64,000 nucleotides of DNA, from contig JAGWWF010000005.1 of the NCBI GenBank assembly GCA_018970445.1, forward strand, positions 1-64,000, given 5' to 3'. The position numbers and the translations under genes are program-made. Of this stretch, positions 8,042 to 16,349 are shown piece by piece. Each line of letters starts with the position of its first letter. Within the stretch, counting starts at the first letter, position 1. The notes under the pieces were generated by a model. That model worked only from the letters and a program-made list of their open reading frames with translations, did no database searches and was not told the DNA's origin. The stretch is from Alphaproteobacteria bacterium. Lineage in GTDB: Bacteria; Pseudomonadota; Alphaproteobacteria; Sphingomonadales; Sphingomonadaceae.

Positions 8042-11000
8042 CAGTCCCGCGCCTTGCGGATGCGGCCGATGGGATCGACTTGCAGCTTTTCCAACCCCAG
8101 CTTCAACATTCCGCCAATCGTCGGCTCAAAAATCGTCTTATGCTTCTCTGCGTCGGTATCGTTGATTGGCCACAATGTGAGTTGTCCATTGGCAGACAGT
8201 TTTCGAACGATCCAAAGCCCTTCTCTATTTCCATTCATTCTGATCGTGTCTCCGGCTGAAAGCGAAAACAGGAATTTCCCACCGGTCGGCGGAACGCGCG
8301 AAACTGCGGGCTTCCCATTCCTGATGCGGCCAGCTGCCGCGAACAGTGAAGAAATTTCAAATTCCGGCTTGCCTTTCGCGTTCAAGAACACCGCTGCATG
8401 GTGATTGTTGCCCAGATCGGCATAACCGTTCTTCAGCTTCGCCATCAGGCGTTCCTGTTGCTTGATCAGGATGCGCACCTTGCGGATCGGCGGGCCGCCA
8501 TCGGAAACGGTTGGATATCCGTTCACAAACGCCTTCCTGGGATCGCCGCCGTGGCTGGCAATCCATTCGCGCAGCACATCCCGGATATGCGGATTGGGCC
8601 AGGCATCATCATCGTTCAACAAGGCGTTGGTCAATGCCTCTACCGGTTTGCGTGTAACGAACAGGCGGTATTTGCCCTCGGCCGGGCCGGCATCGCCATA
8701 GGTGGTATCCTTGTGCAGCGGCCCCGACACCTTGCGCCGCACCCGGTGCGACACGATGATGGCATCGGCACTGGCCTGCACCCGCGCGCGCGGCAGCGGG
8801 AACGGTGGTTCCAGCGCCGGGGCGGGCAGCGGCGTGATGCTGTCGCGCGACTGGAACCAGCGCGACAATATGTTGGTATAACCCGGATGCGCCAGCGCCG
8901 CGACCAGCGCATCGATGGCATGATGGCGATGATCGGCGCGGGTCTTGGTGCCATCGTCGGCCAGGATGTGGTTCAGGCCCCAGGCCTGGCGCAGCCGCGC
9001 CGTCACCCGGCCCGACAAGGTTGCCACCCGCACATCGCCGGCATTGCCCTGATCCGGGTAGAGCATCTTCAGAAAGCCCACCGCCTGCCGGGCGGCATAG
9101 CCGGTGTCGTTCAACTGCCGGCTGGCGAAATCTTCGGGAATCTCGGTGGCTGCAAACCGCCGCACCTTCAGATCGATGCGCCCCGGCGGGCCGGTAAAGG
9201 CGCGCACGCGATCCAGCGCCTGCTGCCAGGCCTGGGTGTCGTGGGCAAAGGCCTCGGCCGGCATGCGATTGGATTTCTTCAGGTTGAAATCACGGCAGCA
9301 CAGCGTCTTGTTGCCGAAACTGTCGTCCAGACTGCGCCAGCGCGGCCAGATATGTTCAACCTGAAAGGCGCCATCGGCAAACAGCGCCGAAAAACTGATC
9401 CGCTTGCCGGTATAGGGGCATGTTTCGTTGCATTCCTTCCACAACAGCCATTTTTCGATATCATCGCGCGATGGTTCGGCCAGCCCATTGGCATGCAGAT
9501 CGGCGATGGCCCGCTTGCGTTCGGCTTCGCGCTTGCGGTTGCGGCTCAGGTCTTCTGCACGCTCGGCGGCGGATTTGCCCACCGCACGCGCCACTTCCAC
9601 CCGGATGCGATCAGGCGTGCCATACACCGCGATCAGATTGTTCACCACCTTGCGCAGTTCATTCTGCACTCGCAGCACCGTGGGGTTGCGCACCGCCTTC
9701 TGGCGGTTGATTTCGCCGCGATCATTGCCCGGAGTCGGCAATCGATCCACCCAGCTTCCGGTTGGCTGTTCCCGGTCGGGAAATTGTTCGGCGCGCCAGC
9801 CCGCCTCGTCCGGGCTGGCCAGCAGCGCACCAAATGGCGTGCCGTCCCGCAATCGCGGCAGAAACCGCTGCAGCGCTTCTGTTGAAAACGGTTCCCATCC
9901 CGAAGCGAAGGTCAAACCCGCCAGCGCATCGGCCTGCGCGTCGGTAAGGTCAAAATCGGCCTGCAACCGGTTGCGCTCTCTTGCCCGTTCGGCGCGGCGT
10001 TCGGCTTCCCGCCGGATGACGATCCGTCCGGCAACATGGCCATAATCGGTCGCATACAGCCGGTCGTGCAATTGTGCACGCAGCTGTTCGCGCAACGCGG
10101 GTTCAGCCAGCCAGCGTTCGCCCATGATGGCGGCCAGCCGGTTTTCCAGCCGATTGCCAACCAGCCCCTTTTCGCCGCCACGCTCCAGATTGAAAATGCT
10201 TTTTTCGGGCTGGTCGTGCGAGCGCCAATATAGTTTCAGATGACGCCGGATGCCACCCCAGCTTACGCTGTCCTGCTGGCGCAGCAATGTCAGGATGGCA
10301 GCCCGCTCATGTTCATCCAGCGGGCGGCCATTGCCCGCTTCGATGCGCAGATTGTTCAGCTTTTCCAGCATGCGTTTTTCCTGCGCCAGCCAGGACGCTG
10401 ATGCAGCCAGCTCAGCGCCCGGCACAAACCGGCAGGCACCCAATGTGGCCTTGCGCCAGAACACCGGGCGCTGGGCAAAGGTGCTCTCCTCCAGCGCCGT
10501 CTGGAAATCCGGGTTGGCAAGGGCCGGATGATGCGGGGCCTGGGCGCGCACCAGGGCTCGAAATTCGGCATGCACATCCTCGCGGGCAAAGTGATGGCCG
10601 CGCCGGCGCCCGGCCTGATCGGGAATTTCCGCCAGGAACGCGCCCAGGGTCTGGCCCGATTCGCGCAACGCCTTGCGATCAGTGTCCCGCTGCGATGCGG
10701 CTTGCTTCTCTTCGGCGCTCACGGCTTCTGGCGCGTCCGCCGCGCCTCCCGGGGTTTCCAGATCACGGCCGCGAAAATGTCGGCGCTGCGCCAGATGATA
10801 CAAGGCCCGGCCCAGTTCGTGGTCAGTCAACGGCTCTTGCAGGGCGCGGGCCCGCACGTCCCATGGATTGGTCAACATCGCCATGCCCCAAGGGCTGAAC
10901 TTGTCCTTTGAAAAGGCCGGCAGCATCCCGGCTTCGCTCAGCAGGCTGTTCAAGGCCATCCGCCGCTGCTTGCGCCGCCGCAGTTGCCGGCGGGCCATGC

Positions 11001-11175
11001 GCTTGGCGCGTCGTTCCTGGTTGAGGGGCACGCCCTTGGGATCGCGCGCTTCCGGAAATATGCGGACACCGAGGTGAAGTATTTCTCCCTGGTCCGCTTG
11101 GCTGTCCATGCGGATGACAGCGGAGCCAATCGATGTCGTGCCAATGTCGAATCCGAAGACCAGTTCCGATGCCAT
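8041..11175 (-). CDS. cas9: Type II-C CRISPR effector nuclease Cas9
   Basis: A compact 1044-aa Cas9 that would cut dsDNA guided by crRNA:tracrRNA. Features in order: RuvC-I with D10 (FGFDIGTTSIG); arginine-rich bridge helix at about 55-74; recognition lobe to about 490; RuvC-II with E527 (RIRVEVAR); HNH domain with CPYTG (586-590) and E607-H608 in FQVEHIWPRW, with N622 and N631 as further HNH positions; RuvC-III with H752 and D755 in HHAIDAL; then wedge and PAM-interacting regions, about 800-1044. Every catalytic position is filled, so it looks active. The residue before the HNH histidine is Glu, where SpyCas9 has Asp. GGGAGG lies seven bases upstream of the ATG. The PAM cannot be inferred. 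Confidence 0.98.
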   Translation of the reverse strand: MASELVFGFDIGTTSIGSAVIRMDSQADQGEILHLGVRIFPEARDPKGVPLNQERRAKRMARRQLRRRKQRRMALNSLLSEAGMLPAFSKDKFSPWGMAMLTNPWDVRARALQEPLTDHELGRALYHLAQRRHFRGRDLETPGGAADAPEAVSAEEKQAASQRDTDRKALRESGQTLGAFLAEIPDQAGRRRGHHFAREDVHAEFRALVRAQAPHHPALANPDFQTALEESTFAQRPVFWRKATLGACRFVPGAELAASASWLAQEKRMLEKLNNLRIEAGNGRPLDEHERAAILTLLRQQDSVSWGGIRRHLKLYWRSHDQPEKSIFNLERGGEKGLVGNRLENRLAAIMGERWLAEPALREQLRAQLHDRLYATDYGHVAGRIVIRREAERRAERARERNRLQADFDLTDAQADALAGLTFASGWEPFSTEALQRFLPRLRDGTPFGALLASPDEAGWRAEQFPDREQPTGSWVDRLPTPGNDRGEINRQKAVRNPTVLRVQNELRKVVNNLIAVYGTPDRIRVEVARAVGKSAAERAEDLSRNRKREAERKRAIADLHANGLAEPSRDDIEKWLLWKECNETCPYTGKRISFSALFADGAFQVEHIWPRWRSLDDSFGNKTLCCRDFNLKKSNRMPAEAFAHDTQAWQQALDRVRAFTGPPGRIDLKVRRFAATEIPEDFASRQLNDTGYAARQAVGFLKMLYPDQGNAGDVRVATLSGRVTARLRQAWGLNHILADDGTKTRADHRHHAIDALVAALAHPGYTNILSRWFQSRDSITPLPAPALEPPFPLPRARVQASADAIIVSHRVRRKVSGPLHKDTTYGDAGPAEGKYRLFVTRKPVEALTNALLNDDDAWPNPHIRDVLREWIASHGGDPRKAFVNGYPTVSDGGPPIRKVRILIKQQERLMAKLKNGYADLGNNHHAAVFLNAKGKPEFEISSLFAAAGRIRNGKPAVSRVPPTGGKFLFSLSAGDTIRMNGNREGLWIVRKLSANGQLTLWPINDTDAEKHKTIFEPTIGGMLKLGLEKLQVDPIGRIRKARD

Positions 11176-11177
11176 GC

Positions 11178-11205
11178 TTGACCTCCCATGATGTTGTGCT
11201 ATTGA
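11178..11205 (+). promoter_or_regulatory. Candidate tracrRNA promoter
   Basis: TTGACC (11178-11183) and TATTGA (11200-11205) are 16 bp apart, and TGC immediately precedes the second hexamer, making an extended -10. Transcription would begin close to 11211, exactly at the start of the anti-repeat. The element lies between the cas9 start codon and the tracrRNA and reads away from cas9. This is a motif match only. Confidence 0.5.
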
Positions 11206-11209
11206 TCAG

Positions 11210-11328
11210 TCTCTAGCAGAACGAGAAGAGCTGCTTTTCGCAAGCAAAAGCTTCCTTCGCGTGGGCTCGACATCCCAAGAAGCAACGTCGGACGGCCCGT
11301 TTCGAGCGATCGAGACGGGCCTTTGCTT
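11210..11328 (+). ncRNA. Predicted tracrRNA
   Basis: The anti-repeat at 11211-11245 starts CTCTAGCAGAACGAGA, a perfect 16-bp complement of the 3' part of the repeat. Pairing continues to the spacer-proximal end of the repeat with one U bulge, a central U-U mismatch patch and one A bulge. It is followed by a nexus-like hairpin (GCTTC 11250-11254 with GAAGC 11279-11283, inner TGGG/CCCA) and a terminator hairpin of 12 bp (11294-11305 with 11310-11321, loop GCGA) trailed by TTTGCTT. This is the expected type II-C tracrRNA plan. The opposite orientation would put the RNA into cas9 without a terminator. Confidence 0.85.
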
Positions 11329-11357
11329 GATATGGCTTCGGTTTTCCGGTTTGCGGC

Positions 11358-11387
11358 AAAAAAGAGGGGGCCGCCTGGCCCCCTCTT
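11358..11387 (-). terminator. Terminator of the TonB receptor gene
   Basis: On the minus strand AAGAGGGGGCC (11387-11377) pairs with GGCCCCCTCTT (11372-11362) around an AGGC loop, followed by a T-run (complement of the As at 11358-11363). It lies just after the receptor stop and separates that transcript from the tracrRNA region. Confidence 0.8.
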
Positions 11388-11408
11388 CGCGGTCTGGAAC
11401 GGTGCGGA

Positions 11409-14066
11409 TCAATATTTCACGCGCAGCCGCAGATAATAGAAGCCGCCGTTGAAGCCGAACGGCCCGCCGCTGTTGGGATAGATGGAGCCATCGGCCAGGC
11501 TGTTGGTGGCCAGGAAGATCGGGTTGGCCCCGGAATTGGCCACCCGGTCGGGATAGGTGTTGAACAGGTTCAACGCACCCACCGACACGGTGTAATGATC
11601 CTGGAAGGTGTAGCTCACGTCGATATCGGTGGTAAGCTTGGCACCGAACACCTGGCCGGGATAGCCCAGTTCATCCCGCCACTTGCCATAATAGGCCTCG
11701 CGCAGGGTGAGGGCGAGGCCATCGCGCTGATAGGTGGCGGTGAGATTGGCGCGGTGGTTGGGGGCAAAATTGCCGATGTTGATGATCTGTTCGGGGCTGA
11801 CCAGGCCGGGCACGAAGCGCGGCACGGTCGACTTGTTATAGTTGTAGGCCAGAGTCAGGCCCGCCTTGCCGCCGATCAGATCACCGCGCCAGCTGCCGAC
11901 CACATCGATGCCGCGGGTGCGGCTGTCGAAGGCGTTGGTGAAATATTGCACATCGCCATCGATGCCCACCGCCGCCAGCGCCGGCTGGGCCGCCAGATCG
12001 GCCGCCGAAACGGTGAAGGTGCGGCTGATGCCGATGCGGTTGTTGACCTTGATGCTGTAGGCATCAACCGTGAAGTTGAAGGCATCGGACGGTGTGAGAA
12101 CAAAGCCCAGGCCGAAGTTGGTCGACCGTTCCGGCCGCAGCGGCTGGGCGCCATAGAATTGCGCGATGCTGCTGGTGACCGGATAGGTGCCGGTCTGCAC
12201 CTGGTTGCCGGCCCGGAACGCGGTGGTGAGGATGGCCGTGTTGTTCTGGCCCGGCGACGGCGCGTGGAAACCGGTGCCGGCGGTGCCGCGGATGGCCAGC
12301 ATGTCGGTCACTTCCCAGCGGAAATTCGCCTTGGCCACCAGCGCGCTGCCAAAGGTGTTGTAGCGTTCGAAGCGGCCCATGGCGCCCAGGCTGAACGTGT
12401 CGGTCACGTCGGTTTCGGCACCGGCATAGACGGCATAGCTCTGCTGGCTGCGGCTGCCGGCAAAGGTGGGGCTGGTGCCGCCATAGCCCGAAGCGCCGGG
12501 CGGCTTGGTGAAGACGATCTGGTTGCCGCTGCCATCCAGCGCCGGCCGGAACCCGCCCGTGCCGTTGGGCACATAGAGCGGCTGGGTGGCAAACGGGCCG
12601 GGCGCATAGGATTGCACATCGCCTTCGGTCTGCGTGTAGGTTTCACGGCGGAACTCGCCGCCGAACGACAGGGTGATCGGCGCGGCCAGCCCGGCCTCGA
12701 TCGGCAGGGTGAAATCGGCGTTGAGATTCTGTTCTTCCTGGATCAGCTGGCCGAATTCAAAGCTGGTCTGCGTCTGCGGGCCGAACGACGGGCTGAGCGA
12801 GCCATACATCGACAGATCGAGCGAGTTGCGCGCGATCGTCGCCGACAGATCATAGGTGAAGCCGCTTTCCAGCTTGCCCTTCACCCCCATCACCCCGAAA
12901 TATTGTTCGGTCTGGCCAACAAAGCGCGGCGTGAAGCCGGCGGGATAGAGGCTGGTGAAATTGAAGGTGGTGCCGTTCTGCAGGAAGCCACCGGCCGGGC
13001 AGCCCAGCGACGCGGCGTTGGCCGGGCAGGGCGTGAGATAGATCGGCGTGGCAAAGGCCGCGTTGGCGCTGCGGCTGGTGGTGCCGCCGACGATGGCCAG
13101 ATTGTTGACCGTGATCGGAGAGCGATAGTTGAAGCTCTGATCGCCCTTCAGCCGCGAATAATTGGCGATGAAATACAGCCTGGCTTCCGGGGTCAGTTCA
13201 TATGCGCTGTTGAGCAGGAAGCGATAGGCATGGCTGGGCGAATTGCCATAGATCTGCGCCGGGCCGGGGAAATTCGGAATCCGGCTGGCCAGGCTGGGGT
13301 TCTGCTGGGCAAAGACCAGCGCCACCGGGCGGGTTTCGTTGCGGATGGTGCCCTTGTCGTTGGTGTATTCGGCCGTCAGGTTGATGAACCCGCGATCACC
13401 CAGCTTCACGCCGCCATTGGCCGCAAACTGGACGCTTTCGCCATCACCGCGATAGAATTGGCCATAACGGCCAACGATTTCCAGCCCGGCATCCTCGCGC
13501 AGGCCATAGTTCATCACGCCGGCAATCGCATCGGATCCATATTGCGCCGTGGCGCCATCGCGCAAAATCTGCAGATTGCCGATGGCCAGCGCCGGGATGG
13601 TGGAAATATCCGGCCCCTGGCTGCCGAAGGAAATCGACGTGTCACCGCCGCCCACCACCTGCACCAGCGCCGAACGCACCAGCCGCTTGCCGTTCAGCTG
13701 CACCAGCACCTGATCGCCCGACAGGCCGCGCAGGCTGGGCGCGCGCACAAAGGTGGAGGCATCGGAAATGGCATTCTGGCCAACATAGAGCGACGGCACC
13801 AGCGCCTTCACGATATCCAGCACGTTGGATGCCGGCTGGGTGGCGATTTCGCTGGCCCCCACCACATCCACCGGCGAGGCCGAATCCAGGATCGACCGGT
13901 CGGTGCGGCGGGTGCCGATCACCAGGATGGTCGTGTCCTCCTTTTCGTCGGCGGCTGCGGCCGGTGCCGCGGCCTGCGCCAGAGCCGGTGCAGCCGCCAG
14001 CACGGCAGCCAGCGCGGTGCCAGCCAGCAACATCCGGCCGGCAAGCCTGTCCTTCTTCTGTGTCAT
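11409..14066 (-). CDS. TonB-dependent outer-membrane receptor
   Basis: An 885-aa receptor for active uptake across the outer membrane. It has a signal peptide (MTQKKDRLAGR then hydrophobic LLAGTALAAVLAAAPALA), a TonB-box-like TTILVIGTR near residue 45, a plug domain with VLVQLNGKRLV and ILRDGATAQYGSDAIAGV, and a long barrel ending in the aromatic terminus LRLRVKY. The start MTQKK is preferred over an upstream ATG because of the signal peptide. The ligand is unknown; the neighbouring mod genes transport molybdate and are not obviously related. Confidence 0.9.
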   Translation of the reverse strand: MTQKKDRLAGRMLLAGTALAAVLAAAPALAQAAAPAAAADEKEDTTILVIGTRRTDRSILDSASPVDVVGASEIATQPASNVLDIVKALVPSLYVGQNAISDASTFVRAPSLRGLSGDQVLVQLNGKRLVRSALVQVVGGGDTSISFGSQGPDISTIPALAIGNLQILRDGATAQYGSDAIAGVMNYGLREDAGLEIVGRYGQFYRGDGESVQFAANGGVKLGDRGFINLTAEYTNDKGTIRNETRPVALVFAQQNPSLASRIPNFPGPAQIYGNSPSHAYRFLLNSAYELTPEARLYFIANYSRLKGDQSFNYRSPITVNNLAIVGGTTSRSANAAFATPIYLTPCPANAASLGCPAGGFLQNGTTFNFTSLYPAGFTPRFVGQTEQYFGVMGVKGKLESGFTYDLSATIARNSLDLSMYGSLSPSFGPQTQTSFEFGQLIQEEQNLNADFTLPIEAGLAAPITLSFGGEFRRETYTQTEGDVQSYAPGPFATQPLYVPNGTGGFRPALDGSGNQIVFTKPPGASGYGGTSPTFAGSRSQQSYAVYAGAETDVTDTFSLGAMGRFERYNTFGSALVAKANFRWEVTDMLAIRGTAGTGFHAPSPGQNNTAILTTAFRAGNQVQTGTYPVTSSIAQFYGAQPLRPERSTNFGLGFVLTPSDAFNFTVDAYSIKVNNRIGISRTFTVSAADLAAQPALAAVGIDGDVQYFTNAFDSRTRGIDVVGSWRGDLIGGKAGLTLAYNYNKSTVPRFVPGLVSPEQIINIGNFAPNHRANLTATYQRDGLALTLREAYYGKWRDELGYPGQVFGAKLTTDIDVSYTFQDHYTVSVGALNLFNTYPDRVANSGANPIFLATNSLADGSIYPNSGGPFGFNGGFYYLRLRVKY

Positions 14067-14211
14067 TGATGGTCCCCTGTTTTTCGCCTGCCCCCCGGGC
14101 TGGCTGGGGAAAAGTCTATGCCTGCTGCAGGTGCGAACAACGGGGTGAATGACCATCCCGCCCGATTCCGCCCGATTTGCCATCGGGTGTGACAAAAATA
14201 TTGCAGTTCAT

Positions 14212-14907
14212 TTACAATTTTTCATCTTGGCCGGCCAGCCAGCGGCTGATCCGGCTGCCGGCATCGGCCAGCAGCGCGGCGGCTGGCCCCGATTCCACAA
14301 TATTGCCGTCCACCATGAAGGCGGCCACATCGGCGATGCCGGCGGCTTCGGCCAGATCGTGGGTCACGATGATCATCGGCGCGGCGCTGCGGGCGCGCAC
14401 AGCGGCGACCAGCCGCACCAGCGCGCGGCGCACCGGCGGGTCCACCGCCGCGAAGGGTTCATCCAGCAGCAGCAGATCGGGCTGCCGCGCCAGCGCGCGG
14501 GCCAGCGCCACCCGCATCTGCTCGCCGCCCGACAATTGCGCCGGCCGCCGGGCCAGCACCGGCCCGTCCAGCTGCATCGCGGCCAGCAGGGCGCGGGCCG
14601 CGGTCGCATCGCGCCGGTCTTGCGCAATCATCACATTGGCAAGCGCATCCAGGTGCGGGAACAGGCCGCCACCTTGCAGCACCAGCCCCACCCGCCGCCG
14701 CCAGGCCGGCAACGCCTGCCAATCCTGCCCGGCCACCCGCACCACGCCTGCGGCCGGCACCAGCCCGGCAATCGCCTTCAACAGGCTGGATTTGCCCGCC
14801 CCCGATGGCCCGACCAGCGCCAGCGTCTGCCCCGGCGCCACCTGCAACGCGGCATCCACCGCCAGCGGCCCGGCGCGCGTCAGCCGGATGGCCAGGCCTT
14901 CAACCAC
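14212..14907 (-). CDS. modC: Molybdate-type ABC transporter ATPase
   Basis: A 231-aa ABC ATPase powering the ModB permease. Walker A GPSGAGKSSLLKAIAG, signature LSGGEQMRVALARAL and Walker B LLLLDEPFAAVD are intact. It is shorter than E. coli ModC (about 350 aa) and lacks a C-terminal TOBE/MOP molybdate-sensing domain, so transport may not be gated by internal molybdate in the usual way. The start is GTG, overlapping modB by 8 nt. Assignment to molybdate rests on the modA-modB-modC order. Confidence 0.85.
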   Translation of the reverse strand: MVEGLAIRLTRAGPLAVDAALQVAPGQTLALVGPSGAGKSSLLKAIAGLVPAAGVVRVAGQDWQALPAWRRRVGLVLQGGGLFPHLDALANVMIAQDRRDATAARALLAAMQLDGPVLARRPAQLSGGEQMRVALARALARQPDLLLLDEPFAAVDPPVRRALVRLVAAVRARSAAPMIIVTHDLAEAAGIADVAAFMVDGNIVESGPAAALLADAGSRISRWLAGQDEKL

Positions 14908-15565
14908 GCCGCCGCCCCAGCAGATACAGCAGCAGCACCGCGCCCAGGCTGATCCCGGCCAGCAGCAGCGCCAGCCGGCCGGCCCCCGCCATGTCGAACG
15001 CCTGCACCCGGTCGTAAATGGCCAGGCTCAGCGTCGCCGTCTCGCCGGGAATGGCCCCGCCCACCATCAGCACCACGCCAAATTCGCCCAGCGTGTGGGC
15101 AAAGGCCAGCACGGCGCCGGTGGCCAGCCCCGGCCAGGCCAGCGGCAGCTCGATCCGCCAGAACGCCGCCCACGGCGACAGCCCGCAACTGGACGCCGCG
15201 CCGCGCAGATCATCGCCCAGGCCGCGAAACGCCTGCGCCGCCGGCTGCACCGCCAGCGGCAGGTTGACGATGATGCTGGCCAGCCAGATGCCGGCAAAAC
15301 CGAACACCAGCCGCCCGCCAGTGAGCGCCGCCCACGCCCGGCCGGGCAGCGTTTCGGGGCCCATGCCCACCAGCAGCGCCAGCCCCAGCACGCTGGGCGG
15401 CAGCAACAGCGGCAGGATCAACAGCGCTTCGGCCAGCGGCCGGCCGCGCCACGCCGTGGTGCCCAGCCAGCGGCCCAGCCCCAGCGCCAGCGGCAGCAGC
15501 GCCGCCACCGTGGCCAGCCCCAGCCACAGGCTCAGCCGCAGCGCGGCCAGATCATCGCTGCTCAT
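14900..15565 (-). CDS. modB: Molybdate ABC transporter permease
   Basis: A 221-aa inner-membrane permease with about five hydrophobic spans and the ModB/CysT-type EAA loop around RGLGDDLRGAASSCGLSPWAAF, which docks on the ATPase. It contains the conserved FAHTLGEFGVVLMVGG stretch typical of ModB. Start overlaps the modA stop by ATGA. It forms the membrane channel between ModA and ModC. Confidence 0.88.
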   Translation of the reverse strand: MSSDDLAALRLSLWLGLATVAALLPLALGLGRWLGTTAWRGRPLAEALLILPLLLPPSVLGLALLVGMGPETLPGRAWAALTGGRLVFGFAGIWLASIIVNLPLAVQPAAQAFRGLGDDLRGAASSCGLSPWAAFWRIELPLAWPGLATGAVLAFAHTLGEFGVVLMVGGAIPGETATLSLAIYDRVQAFDMAGAGRLALLLAGISLGAVLLLYLLGRRRG

Positions 15566-16284
15566 GGCCGGCCAAAACCGGCCGCCGCCAACGCCGCCTG
15601 GCCACGCGGCCCGGTGATGGCAGCGGCCAGCGCGCGCGCCGCCGGCGATGCGCCGGGCATGATCACCAGCGTCTGCACCAGCGGCGGGTGCAGCGCCGGG
15701 CTGATCGGCACCACGCGCACAGCGCCGGCAGCGCGCGCCAGCGGCAGCGCCACGATGCCGGCATCGGCGGCGCCGCTAGTCACAAAGCCGAGCGCCTGGG
15801 CAACATTGTCGCCCAGCACCAGCGGCGCGCCGTTGATGCCGCTGGCGGCCAGCACCGCGCGCGCCGCCGCGCCATAGGGGGCGTGCGCCGGATTGGCGAT
15901 GGCCAGATGGCGCACCTGCCCGGCGGCAATGGCCGCGCGCAGCCCGGCCAGATCGCGGATGGCGCTGGCCTGCGGCACCACCAGCGCCAGCCGGCCCAGC
16001 GCATAGGCACGGCGCTGCCCGCCCGGCAGCCGCTGCGCCAGCGCGGCATCGGCCAGCAGCAGCAGCTGGAACGGCCCACCGTTCAGCGCCTGCTGCACCA
16101 TCTGGCCCGACGATCCAAAGCTCAACTGGTAACGCGCACCGGTCTGGCGTTCGATCGCCGCCACCAGCGGCGGCAGCACCAGCCGCAGATCGGCCGCCGC
16201 CGCCACCGGCACGGGGACCGGCTGTGCGGCGCGCACGGCCGGCCCCCAGGCCAGGGCAGAAAGGATCAGCAGGCAACGCAACAT
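15562..16284 (-). CDS. modA: Molybdate-binding periplasmic protein
   Basis: A 240-aa substrate-binding protein with a signal peptide (MLRCLLILSALAWGPAVRA). The mature part has VAAAADLRLVLPPLVAA and SFGSSGQMVQQALNGGPF, the ligand-loop pattern of ModA, and ADAGIVALPLARAAG near the C-terminus. It would capture molybdate (or tungstate) and hand it to ModB. I chose the start at 16284; a start at 16320 would put residues before the signal peptide. Confidence 0.88.
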   Translation of the reverse strand: MLRCLLILSALAWGPAVRAAQPVPVPVAAAADLRLVLPPLVAAIERQTGARYQLSFGSSGQMVQQALNGGPFQLLLLADAALAQRLPGGQRRAYALGRLALVVPQASAIRDLAGLRAAIAAGQVRHLAIANPAHAPYGAAARAVLAASGINGAPLVLGDNVAQALGFVTSGAADAGIVALPLARAAGAVRVVPISPALHPPLVQTLVIMPGASPAARALAAAITGPRGQAALAAAGFGRP

Positions 16285-16349
16285 CGCCCGCCTTGTGCCA
16301 GCCACGTGCCGCAGGTGCAACGTGCGCCCAAAGCCGCTATGCCCCGTCC

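Noticed and set aside
11176..11246. tracrRNA transcribed leftward into cas9
   Set aside because: No tail hairpins or terminator lie in that direction, while the plus strand has promoter, nexus and terminator.
11595..14069. An 824-aa plus-strand frame opposite the TonB receptor gene
   Set aside because: Antisense shadow; the minus-strand receptor has signal peptide, TonB box, plug and barrel.
14212..14907. Truncated or broken modC
   Set aside because: All ATPase motifs are intact; many short ModC-like ATPases lack the TOBE domain.
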